From Collinsella aerofaciens (GTDB lineage Bacteria > Actinomycetota > Coriobacteriia > Coriobacteriales > Coriobacteriaceae): a stretch of 51,319 nt of DNA. A model generated the notes under the pieces. That model saw nothing but the letters and a program-made list of their open reading frames with translations. It was not told the origin of the DNA and ran no database searches. Of the stretch, positions 24,066-31,578 are shown one piece after another; positions within the stretch are counted from its first letter, which is position 1, and the number at the start of each line of letters is the position of its first letter. The stretch lies in the NCBI GenBank assembly GCA_905213325.1, contig CAJMHW010000011.1:1-51319 (forward strand), read 5' to 3'. A program made the position numbers and the translations under genes.

Positions 24066-24959
24066 ATGTCTACCGTCACTACCATCAAGCGCGGCGGCCT
24101 CACCGCGGCCATCGATTCCATGGGCGCCCAGCTCACGAGCCTTGCTCTCAACGGCAACGAGTATCTGTGGCAGGGCGACCCCGCCTTTTGGGGCAAGCAC
24201 GCGCCCATCCTGTTCCCCATTGTGGGTTCGCTGCGCAACAACACGGCAACGTCTGCGGCCGGCACCTGCGAGATGCCGCGCCACGGACTCGCGCGCATCG
24301 TCGAGCACAAGCTGGTCGAGGTTTCGGAGGACGGCTCCTCGGTAACGTACGAGATCACCGACACGTCCGAGTCGCTCAAGGCCTTTCCGTTCCACTTTAA
24401 GCTCAACATGACCTATGCCCTGACCGGCGACGCCATCCTCACGCAGACCTTTGCCGTCACCAATACCGGCGACGTGGACCTGCCGTTCTCGGTGGGCGGC
24501 CACCCTGCGTTTAACGTACCGGCTCCCGGTGCCGAGGACGAGGCATTCGAGGATTACGAGCTGGCGTTTACCGAGGCTTGGACTAACGAGGCTCCCATCA
24601 TCACGCCCGACGGTCTTATGACGTTCGAGGGCAGCTACAAGGCTCCCGATAACTCGGACGTGCTGCCCATCACGCACCGCAGCTTCGATAACGACGCCAT
24701 CATGTTCACCGATACCCCGGGCTCCACGCTCACGCTGCGCGGCCGCAAGTCGGGTCACGGCGTCAAGATCGACTTTGAGGGCTTTAAGTACATTGGCGTG
24801 TGGTCTGCCGCCAACGACGCTCCGTTTGTGGCGCTCGAGCCCTGGACCGGTCACACCACCATGGACACCGAGGACGATGTCTTTGAGCACAAGGTCAACA
24901 CCATTACGCTGGCACCGGGCGAGACGGACGTCCGCAGCTTTAGCGTCACCTTATTCTAG
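24066..24959 (+). CDS. Aldose 1-epimerase-family protein (LacX-like)
   Basis: A 297-residue galactose-mutarotase-fold protein. LWQGDPAFWGKHAPILFPIVG, the conserved MPRHGLAR (His), SVGGHPAFNVP (second His) and VALEPWTGHTT (Glu) match the LacX / YeaD-like group, which acts on the anomeric carbon of hexoses or hexose phosphates in the cytoplasm. The ATG at 24066 follows TTGGAGGAAGTAGC. The stop codon TAG (24957-24959) is two bases upstream of a long-hairpin element. No sugar-utilisation genes adjoin it, so the sugar is unclear. Confidence 0.88.
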   Translation: MSTVTTIKRGGLTAAIDSMGAQLTSLALNGNEYLWQGDPAFWGKHAPILFPIVGSLRNNTATSAAGTCEMPRHGLARIVEHKLVEVSEDGSSVTYEITDTSESLKAFPFHFKLNMTYALTGDAILTQTFAVTNTGDVDLPFSVGGHPAFNVPAPGAEDEAFEDYELAFTEAWTNEAPIITPDGLMTFEGSYKAPDNSDVLPITHRSFDNDAIMFTDTPGSTLTLRGRKSGHGVKIDFEGFKYIGVWSAANDAPFVALEPWTGHTTMDTEDDVFEHKVNTITLAPGETDVRSFSVTLF

Positions 24960-24960
24960 A

Positions 24961-25078
24961 GGTTCCGCCGTTCTGACGAACGGCGGACTAGTCGACGCTG
25001 CGTGCCGCCCAGGGCGACAATTTGTCATTCAAAAGGCAAGGCATGACCAGAAGGTCTATGCCTTGCCTTTTTCATGCC
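24961..25078 (+). repeat. Long-hairpin element, copy A (3' end truncated)
   Basis: First hairpin CCGCCGTTC-TGAC-GAACGGCGG, then GTCGACGCTGC, then a stem closed by GACC-AGAA-GGTC within GGCAAGGCAT and ATGCCTTGCC, followed by TTTTTC. The outer 3' arm is missing: at 25079 the sequence runs straight into another palindrome. It starts right after the epimerase stop codon and can act as a terminator. Confidence 0.8.
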
Positions 25079-25134
25079 TAGTCGTTGGGGACGTTCTTGT
25101 TTGACTAGTCGTTTAAGAACGTCCCCAACGACTA
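25079..25134. repeat. GTTGGGGACGTTCTT palindrome, full copy
   Basis: Arms TAGTCGTTGGGGACGTTCTT (25079-25098) and AAGAACGTCCCCAACGACTA (25115-25134) are perfectly complementary around 16 bp that themselves contain GACTAGTC. A shorter relative is at 31159-31188. Confidence 0.85.
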
Positions 25135-25158
25135 CCAATCGTTTTCAGTTCGTAAACT

Positions 25159-25212
25159 TGCATATATGCATTTATATATGCATTTGCTGGAGGTAGCGCT
25201 GAGCGGTATCCT
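25159..25212 (+). promoter_or_regulatory. Promoter and tandem operator of the amino-acid ABC importer
   Basis: A perfect 12-bp palindrome, TGCATATATGCA (25159-25170), and a second ATATATGCA half (25174-25182) lie directly upstream of a -35/-10 pair, TTGCTG (25184-25189) and TATCCT (25207-25212) with 17-bp spacing. The paired AT-rich palindromes resemble ArgR-type boxes, but the regulator is unknown. Confidence 0.45.
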
Positions 25213-25252
25213 GTTAAGTCGTCAGCATACGATTCAACAGGGAAGGCAGATT

Positions 25253-26179
25253 ATGCATTCTCCCCATCAACGCGACGCGCATCCACAGCCGGTATGCAGC
25301 CGTCGCATCTTTTTGGGTAGCGCTCTCGCTGCGAGCGCTTCCGTCGTCGCCGGCGCGCTTGCCGGCTGTCAGCGCCCGTCAACGCTCAAGGTGGTTCGGC
25401 CCACGACGGGCGGCGGTCGCGACGACCTGTCCGATTCCGTGATCGGCAAGGACAAGATTCGCATTGGCATGGAGGCGGCCTACGCCCCGTACAACTGGCA
25501 GGTCTCCGAAGCCAGCAAGTACACTATCCCCATCGACAACGTGCAGGGTGCCTATGCCGACGGCTACGACGTGCAGATCGCCAAGATCGTCTGCAAGGCC
25601 CTCGGTGGCGAGCCCGTTGCCGTCAAGCAGAGCTTCTCGGGTCTTATCGATTCGCTCAACAACGGCCAGATCGACCTCATCATCGCCGGTATGAGCGCCA
25701 CGCCCGAGCGCGAGGAGTCGGTCGGCTTCTCCGACCCGTACTTCATTGGCTACTTTGGCCTGTTCGTAAAAGAGGGTTCCCCCTACCAAAACGCCACCAA
25801 GCTTAGCGACTTTAGCGGTGCCACGGTGCTCGGCCAAAAGGACACCATGCTCGACACCGTCATCGACGAGATCCCGGGCGTTGTGCACAAGAACCCGGTC
25901 GATTCGGTTCCCACGGTGTTCTCGAACCTGCTGCAGGGCACGTGCGATGCCGTGACCTACAACACCGAGAACGAGAAGGGCTATATGGCCCAAAATCCCG
26001 GTATCGTCCCCATCCATTTTGCCGAGGGCGAGGGCTTTAAGCAGGAGGTCGCGGCAAACGTCGGCTGCCGCAAGGGCTCGGACAAGCTGCTTAAACTCAT
26101 CGACAAGACACTCAAGGGCATTAGCCAAGAGGAACGCGACCAAATGTGGGACGCGTGCCTCGACCGTCAGCCGGCATAG
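25253..26179 (+). CDS. Polar amino-acid ABC transporter, substrate-binding lipoprotein
   Basis: A 308-residue family 3 solute-binding protein. The N-terminus combines a twin-arginine pair (SRRIFLGSAL, Arg17-Arg18) with a lipobox, LAGC (Cys39), so it is probably a Tat-exported lipoprotein. The mature part shows the GlnH/ArtJ pattern: IRIGMEAAYAPYNW, YDVQIAKIVCKALGGE, FSGLIDSLNNGQIDLIIAGM, TPEREESVGFSDPY and the C-terminal CRKGSDKLLKLIDKTL. The residues expected to clamp the amino group (Asp-rich loop, Arg/Glu) are in place, but the exact ligand is not inferable. The ATG at 25253 follows GGAAGGCAGATT. First gene of a four-gene uptake unit. Confidence 0.9.
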   Translation: MHSPHQRDAHPQPVCSRRIFLGSALAASASVVAGALAGCQRPSTLKVVRPTTGGGRDDLSDSVIGKDKIRIGMEAAYAPYNWQVSEASKYTIPIDNVQGAYADGYDVQIAKIVCKALGGEPVAVKQSFSGLIDSLNNGQIDLIIAGMSATPEREESVGFSDPYFIGYFGLFVKEGSPYQNATKLSDFSGATVLGQKDTMLDTVIDEIPGVVHKNPVDSVPTVFSNLLQGTCDAVTYNTENEKGYMAQNPGIVPIHFAEGEGFKQEVAANVGCRKGSDKLLKLIDKTLKGISQEERDQMWDACLDRQPA

Positions 26180-26188
26180 GGAGGCAGC

Positions 26189-27337
26189 ATGAAAACCATC
26201 AATCGTCTGGCCTCCTTTATCAAGGCCGACCACCGTTACGTGTACCTGGGCACGAGCGTTATCGCGGCGCTCGGCCTGGCGTTTAGTCAGCGCAACCCCA
26301 CGCCGCTGAGCTTCTTGGCGCCTACGGGCGTGTTCCAAGACTGCCTCTGGGCAATCCTTTGGGCCTGGCTCGTCGTGTCGGCGGCGGCGCTGGTCACCAA
26401 GCTTATGCACTGGAGCGACTATCGCGTAAAGTCGCCGTTCGCCTCCGAGCGTTTCCGCCGCGGCGCGCGCCTGGGTAGCTATGTTGTGGTCGCCATCGCA
26501 GCGATCTTTTTCGTGGACCGCTGCATCATGTCGTTTATCGACCTGGTGCAGGTGAGCATTGTCTCGGATTCCAACCCCAGCGACTTTTTGTCGAGCCTGG
26601 TCTACATGACCTACAAGAGCGGCGACTTCTTCATCCGCGGCATCGAGATCACCATCGCGCTTGCCACCTTCGGCACCGTCATCGCATTCTTCCTGGCGCT
26701 GCTCTTTGTGTTCCTGCGTATTCAGACCTTCGACCGCGTGGACAACGACCTGGTGCGCTTCTTTAAGAGTATCGGCCGCGGCTTTGCGACCATCTATTCC
26801 ACCATCGTGCGCGGTACGCCCATGATGGTCCAGGGCCTACTCATCTATTACGCGGGCTTCACCGTTTTGCGCGGCATGGGCTTCGAGACCGCCCAGGCCA
26901 ACCAGATCTGGAGTACCTTCACCGCCGGCCTCGTCACCATCTCGCTCAACTCCACCGCCTACATGATGGAGGTCCTGCGCGGCGGCATCGAGTCCATCGA
27001 TCCCGGCCAAGCCGAGGCGGCGCGATCGCTGGGCCTGTCGCAGTGGCAGGCCATGCGCAAAGTCGTGTTCCCCCAGGGCATTAAAAATGCGATTCCGGCG
27101 CTCACCAACGAGCTCATCATCAACATCAAGGATTCGTCGGTGCTCTCGGTCATCGGCGTGTTCGACCTTATGTACGCTACTACCACGGTCGCCGGCGTGT
27201 ACTACCGCCAGATGGAGGTCTACTGCGTGGCGCTCGTGGTCTACCTGATCCTGACGCTCGTGGCGAGCCGCCTGCTCGAAGCCTTTGGCAAAAAGCTCGG
27301 TGCCGAGGCTCCGGCCACGCTGCCCAGCTCTAACTAG
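26189..27337 (+). CDS. Polar amino-acid ABC transporter permease with extended N-terminus
   Basis: A 382-residue HisM/GlnP-like permease. The core (about 150-365) contains the five-span domain and the EAA loop AEAARSLGLSQWQAMRKVVF that docks on the ATPase; VRGTPMMVQGLLIYY and NSTAYMMEVLRGGI are family hallmarks. About 140 extra residues at the N-terminus hold three predicted spans (near 17-35, 45-67 and 92-113), absent from the usual ~220-residue relatives. The ATG is 9 bp after the binding-protein stop codon, with AGGGAGGCAGC. Single permease gene, so it must act as a homodimer. Confidence 0.9.
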   Translation: MKTINRLASFIKADHRYVYLGTSVIAALGLAFSQRNPTPLSFLAPTGVFQDCLWAILWAWLVVSAAALVTKLMHWSDYRVKSPFASERFRRGARLGSYVVVAIAAIFFVDRCIMSFIDLVQVSIVSDSNPSDFLSSLVYMTYKSGDFFIRGIEITIALATFGTVIAFFLALLFVFLRIQTFDRVDNDLVRFFKSIGRGFATIYSTIVRGTPMMVQGLLIYYAGFTVLRGMGFETAQANQIWSTFTAGLVTISLNSTAYMMEVLRGGIESIDPGQAEAARSLGLSQWQAMRKVVFPQGIKNAIPALTNELIINIKDSSVLSVIGVFDLMYATTTVAGVYYRQMEVYCVALVVYLILTLVASRLLEAFGKKLGAEAPATLPSSN

Positions 27338-27359
27338 GCTTAAGACGAGGAGAATCATC

Positions 27360-28145
27360 ATGGCAGATACCGCCACTACCGGCGTTGCGGCCGCCGCACA
27401 GACCAATGAGCCGCTCATCCGCGTCGAGGGCCTGCGCAAGAGCTTCGGCTCGCTCGAGGTACTCAAGGGCATCGACCTGTCCGTTAACCCCGGCGAGGTC
27501 GTCACCATTATCGGCGCCTCGGGCTCGGGCAAGTCGACCTTCCTGCGCTGCCTCAATCTGCTCGAGACCCCGGACGCGGGCCACATCTGGTTCCACGGCC
27601 AGGACCTTACGGCCGAGCGCTGCAATATCAATAAACTCCGCGAGGACATCGGCATGGTGTTCCAGGGCTTTAACCTGTTCAACAACATGGACGTGCTCGA
27701 CAACTGCACGCTCGCGCCCGTCATGCTCAAAAAGATGAGCAAGGCCGAGGCTGAAAAAATTGCGATGGAGCATCTGACGAGCGTGGGACTCGAAAAGTTC
27801 GCGCACGCCGCCGTGGGTCGCCTGTCCGGTGGTCAAAAACAGCGCGTAGCCATCGCACGCGCCCTGTGCATGAATCCGCAGATCATGCTGTTCGACGAGC
27901 CGACCTCCGCACTTGACCCCGAGATCGTGGGAGAGGTGCTCGAGGTCATGCGCAAGCTCGCTGCCGACGGCATGACCATGGTCGTCGTCACGCACGAGAT
28001 GGCCTTTGCCCGAACCGTGTCCGACCGCGTGGTCTTTATGGACAAGGGCGTGGTGCTCGAGGACGCCGCGCCGGCCGAGCTCTTCGGCAACCCCAAACAC
28101 CAGCGCACGCGCGAGTTCCTCTCTCGTTATCTGGAGGACAAATAA
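27360..28145 (+). CDS. Polar amino-acid ABC transporter, ATP-binding protein
   Basis: A 261-residue GlnQ/HisP-type ATPase. Walker A GASGSGKST, Q-loop MVFQGFNLF, signature LSGGQKQRVAIARA, Walker B IMLFDEPTSALDPE, switch His in VVVTHEM. All are intact. About 18 residues precede the usual start (ADTATTGVAAAAQTNEP), low-complexity. The ATG at 27360 follows GACGAGGAGAATCATC, 22 bp after the permease stop codon. Energises the importer from the cytoplasmic side. Confidence 0.95.
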   Translation: MADTATTGVAAAAQTNEPLIRVEGLRKSFGSLEVLKGIDLSVNPGEVVTIIGASGSGKSTFLRCLNLLETPDAGHIWFHGQDLTAERCNINKLREDIGMVFQGFNLFNNMDVLDNCTLAPVMLKKMSKAEAEKIAMEHLTSVGLEKFAHAAVGRLSGGQKQRVAIARALCMNPQIMLFDEPTSALDPEIVGEVLEVMRKLAADGMTMVVVTHEMAFARTVSDRVVFMDKGVVLEDAAPAELFGNPKHQRTREFLSRYLEDK

Positions 28146-28169
28146 CCGACCGCAAACGCTTATGTGGCA

Positions 28170-28194
28170 GGGCCGCTCCCGTGGGGCGGCCCTC
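28170..28194 (+). terminator. Possible weak terminator or attenuating hairpin after the ABC ATPase
   Basis: AGGGCCGC...GGCGGCCCT forms a strong stem in the 72-bp gap before the M20 peptidase gene, but without a T tract. More likely an mRNA-stabilising stem than a terminator. Confidence 0.4.
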
Positions 28195-28217
28195 GTCATC
28201 ACAATCGAAAGGATGTC

Positions 28218-29633
28218 ATGGCCGAGGTTTGGCGCTTCTTTGCGCATGAGGACGATTTTGCCGATATAGACGAGGCAGGCGCGTGCGAGCGCTTGGGCCG
28301 CGTTCTGTCGTTTCCGACCGTCTCGAGCATGGATGCCGAGGCGGTGGACTGGCAACCTTTCGACGACCTGCGCGCCTATATGCAGCAGGCCTGGCCGTAC
28401 GTATTTGCGGCGGGCGAGGTCGAGCTTATCGACCATTCGCTATTGGTGACGCTTAGCGGTTCCGACCCTGACCTCAAGCCCATTATGCTCATGGGCCACA
28501 TGGATGTGGTTCCCGTGGTGCCGGGCACCGAGGCTGACTGGACGCATGCCCCCTTTAGCGGGCACGTGGACGACACCTACATCTGGGGCCGTGGAGCGAT
28601 CGACATGAAGGACCAGGTCGCAGGCATTCTCGAGGCTGTCGAGTATGCGCTGGCGCACGGTTGGCAGCACGAGCGGACGCTGCTCCTGGCCTTTGGCCAG
28701 GACGAGGAGACGACGCAGTGCGGCGCAGGCGCCATCGGCCGTGCGCTCGAGGAGCGCGGTGTTGAGCTCGAGTTCCTGATCGACGAGGGCGACTACCGCA
28801 TCGTTTCGGATGCCGAGTACAGCGCGGGCGAGGGTTGGCTCATGCACGCCGACCTGGCTGAGAAGGGCTATGCCGACATTGTGCTCAAGACAAAGAGCGT
28901 GGGCGGGCATTCCTCCAACCCCTACGGCGGCACGTCGCTCGAGGTGCTCAGCCGTGCCATCACCGCAATCTGCGATATCGAGTGGCCGACGCGCGTGACC
29001 GATTTGCTTGCCGCCCAGCTCGTCGAGCTGGGGCTCTACACGGCGGATGAAATTGCCGCCAACGGGGGCGCCATTGTCCGCGATTGCCTCGCCAGCAAGA
29101 AGCTCTATCCGCTGGTGACGACCACCTGCGCACCCACGCAGATCGAGGGTGGCAGCACCGGCGCCAACGTAATGCCGCAGGATATGTGGGCCAACATCAA
29201 CTTCCGTATGCTCGAGGGCACGAGCGTGGCCGACGTTGTGGCGCGCTGCCGTGAGGCGGTTGCCGGGGCGGACCTTGCCGGTCGTGTCGAAGTGGAGCTA
29301 GGCCCCGGCAGCTCCGAACCCTCGCCGTCCCCGCGCATCGGTGGCCCCGGCCTCGAGGCGGTTCGCTCCATCGCCGCCCGCTATTTCTGTGATCCAAAGG
29401 GGACGGAGGAAAATGGATCATTCGAGCCAGTGGCAATTGTGCCCTCGACCGTGATCGGTGCGACCGACGCTGCCAACTACCAGCACATTTGCCCTGAGTG
29501 CATTCGCTTCTCGGCCTTTGTGGTTGATGACGACGAGTGTGATCGCGGCGTCCACGGCACCAACGAGCGCATCACCCGCCGCGCCTACCTCCAGGGCATC
29601 CGCTTCCTCGTCGCTCTACTCCAAACGCTCTAG
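28218..29633 (+). CDS. M20-family metallopeptidase (carboxypeptidase S-like), repeat insertion in frame
   Basis: A 471-residue zinc peptidase of the M20 CPS1/PM20D1-like branch. LMGHMDVVPV (His94), IWGRGAIDMKDQ (Asp129, bridging) and QDEETTQ (Glu163 catalytic, Glu164 metal) are present, as is the dimerisation-domain GGHSSNPYGGTS. It sits 72 bp behind an amino-acid ABC importer, suggesting hydrolysis of imported short peptides or N-acyl amino acids. The start ATG follows GAAAGG. Odd: residues about 391-401 are encoded by a 31-bp intergenic-type repeat (29390-29420), inserted without breaking the frame between AARYF and VAIVPSTVIG. Confidence 0.88.
   Translation: MAEVWRFFAHEDDFADIDEAGACERLGRVLSFPTVSSMDAEAVDWQPFDDLRAYMQQAWPYVFAAGEVELIDHSLLVTLSGSDPDLKPIMLMGHMDVVPVVPGTEADWTHAPFSGHVDDTYIWGRGAIDMKDQVAGILEAVEYALAHGWQHERTLLLAFGQDEETTQCGAGAIGRALEERGVELEFLIDEGDYRIVSDAEYSAGEGWLMHADLAEKGYADIVLKTKSVGGHSSNPYGGTSLEVLSRAITAICDIEWPTRVTDLLAAQLVELGLYTADEIAANGGAIVRDCLASKKLYPLVTTTCAPTQIEGGSTGANVMPQDMWANINFRMLEGTSVADVVARCREAVAGADLAGRVEVELGPGSSEPSPSPRIGGPGLEAVRSIAARYFCDPKGTEENGSFEPVAIVPSTVIGATDAANYQHICPECIRFSAFVVDDDECDRGVHGTNERITRRAYLQGIRFLVALLQTL
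29390..29420 (+). repeat. GGGGACGGAGGAAAA repeat, copy 2, inside a coding sequence
   Basis: TGATCCA and TGGATCA arms flank AAGGGGACGGAGGAAAA. The same core occurs in the intergenic region at 15763-15792. Here it lies in frame in the M20 peptidase gene and encodes about ten residues (DPKGTEENGS). Confidence 0.7.
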
Positions 29634-29648
29634 TCAAAAAGCAAACTC

Positions 29649-29681
29649 TTGGTGCAACGGGGTCAGGTTTGTTTGCACCAA
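29649..29681. repeat. TTGGTGCAA...TTGCACCAA palindrome
   Basis: Arms TTGGTGCAA (29649-29657) and TTGCACCAA (29673-29681) flank CGGGGTCAGGTTTG. It starts 15 bp after the M20 peptidase stop codon. The rest of the 245-bp gap before prfA shows no gene I can support. Confidence 0.65.
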
Positions 29682-29878
29682 TCCGTGCGGGTTATATGCA
29701 GGTTTGCCTGCGCACGCTATCATGTATGGGTTAGACCGCAACTATGTACCCCATACGCGAAGGGATGCGCATGTATCTGAAGATCGACATGTTCTAGCCG
29801 GGCTTACCCCCGCAGTGGCGCCGCGCGCCCCATCAACTCTGCCGATTTTCACCTTCACGCATATAAAGGAGTCCCGCC

Positions 29879-30946
29879 ATGCGCGACAAGCTCGAAAAGA
29901 TCATCAAGGCCTACGAGGAGCTCGAGAAGAAGCTCTCCGACCCGGCCGTCGCCTCCGATATTAAGGAGTTCACGCGTCTCAACAAGGAGTACGCGCACCA
30001 GTCCGACCTCATCGCCGCCTCGCGCGAGTACATCGGCGCACTCGATGACATCGAGGCCGCCAAGGAAATGCTGCACGATACCACCGATGCCGATGAGAAG
30101 GAGATGCTCCAGATGGACATCTCCGAAAACGAGGCCAAGCTCCCCCAACTCGAGGAAGACATCAAGTACATGCTCATCCCGAGCGACCCCAACGACGACA
30201 AGAACACCATCGTCGAGATCCGCTCCGCTGCCGGTGGCGACGAGGCGGCCATCTTCGCCGGCGACCTGTACAAGATGTATCAGCGCTTTTGCGAGTCGCG
30301 CGGCTGGAAGACCACCGTGCTCGATTCCAGCCCCAGCGAGGCCGGCGGCTTTAAGTCCATTGAGTTCAAGGTCGAGGGCGACCGCGTCTACTCCGTTATG
30401 AAGTACGAGTCCGGCGTGCACCGTGTCCAGCGCGTTCCCAAGACCGAGTCCCAGGGCCGCATCCAGACTTCAACGGCTACCGTCGCCGTGCTTCCCGAGG
30501 CCGAGGAAATCGACGTCCAGATCAACCAGTCCGACCTGCGCATCGACACCTACTGCGCCTCCGGCCCTGGCGGTCAGTGCGTTAACACCACCTACTCCGC
30601 CGTGCGCATCACCCACCTGCCCACCAACACCGTGGTGCAGTCGCAGGAGCAGCGTTCCCAGATCCAGAACCGCGAGGTCTGCATGCAGATGCTGCGTGCC
30701 CGTCTGTACGAGATGGAGCTCGAGAAGCAGCAGGCCGAGCTCGGTGCCGAGCGCCAGAGCCAGATCGGCCATGGCAACCGTTCCGAGAAGATCCGTACCT
30801 ACAACCAGCCCCAGGACCGCGTGACCGATCACCGCATCGGCTTCAACTCCACCTACAACGGCGTCCTTCTGGGCGATCAGCTCGGCACCGTGATCGAGGC
30901 ACTCGCCGCCGCCGAGCGAGCCGAGAAGCTGGCGCAGGCTGTGTAG
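29879..30946 (+). CDS. prfA: Peptide chain release factor 1
   Basis: A 355-residue class I release factor. The anticodon-like tripeptide is PKT at 187-189 (P-x-T marks RF1, reading UAA and UAG). The catalytic GGQ is at 231-233, followed by CVNTTYSAVRITHLPT; this NTTYSAVR version is seen in Gram-positive RF1s, with Cys after GGQ a little unusual. The N-terminal coiled domain, with RSAAGGDEAAIFAGDL, is normal. The ATG at 29879 follows AAAGGAGTCCCGCC. The stop codon TAG abuts a long-hairpin element. The methyltransferase that modifies the GGQ glutamine, prmC, is the next gene. Confidence 0.97.
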   Translation: MRDKLEKIIKAYEELEKKLSDPAVASDIKEFTRLNKEYAHQSDLIAASREYIGALDDIEAAKEMLHDTTDADEKEMLQMDISENEAKLPQLEEDIKYMLIPSDPNDDKNTIVEIRSAAGGDEAAIFAGDLYKMYQRFCESRGWKTTVLDSSPSEAGGFKSIEFKVEGDRVYSVMKYESGVHRVQRVPKTESQGRIQTSTATVAVLPEAEEIDVQINQSDLRIDTYCASGPGGQCVNTTYSAVRITHLPTNTVVQSQEQRSQIQNREVCMQMLRARLYEMELEKQQAELGAERQSQIGHGNRSEKIRTYNQPQDRVTDHRIGFNSTYNGVLLGDQLGTVIEALAAAERAEKLAQAV

Positions 30947-31110
30947 GTTCCGCCGTTCTACCGAACGGCGGACCAGCCGACGCTGCGCGGGCCGCATTTG
31001 GACAATCTGACGTTCAACTTCAAGGGCGCGACCAGAAGGTCAGCGCCCTTTCGTTTCACGTCACCTTGTCTCAAATGCGACCCGCTCGCTGTCCGTCCTC
31101 TACCTGCGGT
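30947..31110 (+). repeat. Long-hairpin element, copy B (complete)
   Basis: Begins at the first base after the prfA stop codon. First hairpin CCGCCGTTC-TACC-GAACGGCGG; then the 5' arm GCGGGCCGCATTTGGACA pairs with TGTCTCAAATGCGACCCGC, the inner AAGGGCGC pairs with GCGCCCTT, and the tip is GACC-AGAA-GGTC. It ends near GTCCGTCCTC. Confidence 0.82.
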
Positions 31111-31158
31111 GTTGCCTTGCTCCGGATGCGGTATGCTCAACCTGCGGCGCCTTAGAGG

Positions 31159-31188
31159 TAGTCATTGGGGACGTTCTTAAATGACTAG
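31159..31188. repeat. GTCATTGGGGACGTTCTT palindrome, short copy
   Basis: TAGTCAT and ATGACTA arms around TGGGGACGTTCTTAA, a shortened relative of the palindrome at 25079-25134. It again lies just after a long-hairpin element. Confidence 0.7.
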
Positions 31189-31189
31189 G

Positions 31190-31560
31190 TTGGGTACATT
31201 GCTTTGAGATGTTATTTAATCGGCTTTGATGGCCATTAAGCCGGCTACCTGCTCAAAGAAATTAGCGGCATTCATCTGCTATCGAAAATAATGCTCAAAA
31301 AATCGTCCAAGAAGACGCAGTGCATTTTTTGATGCGTCGCGCGTCAAGCGATGTGGCAAGTTCTTGGTTAGATATTGGTCAGTTTTGGGTCAACCTTGCC
31401 AAAAGCTTGACGAATGCAAATCTAGACGTCGGCGAATGAACACTTTGAGCGAGCCCGGTGCAAAATTCTGGGCTGATTCTCGATAATTGCCTTCAATCGC
31501 CCCTTGCCAAGCGCTAGCCTCGCTTACAATCTGCTCCGACATTCGCGCGCCGCCCGGCGC
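31190..31560. other. AT-richer spacer upstream of prmC, no gene recognised
   Basis: About 370 bp of clearly lower GC than the flanks. It contains a small symmetry, AAGCCGGCT in an AT-rich context, and no open frame with a ribosome binding site. It may carry the prmC promoter or be a decayed insertion. I can assign nothing further. Confidence 0.4.
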
Positions 31561-31578
31561 TTAAGAGGGGAGGGCCCC

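Noticed and set aside
29768..29800. Ten-codon open frame (MRMYLKIDMF) upstream of prfA as a leader peptide
   Set aside because: Too short, no run of regulatory codons, no attenuator pair visible; could be chance.
31190..31560. Decayed transposase gene in the AT-rich spacer before prmC
   Set aside because: No residual DDE or tyrosine-transposase motif in any frame.
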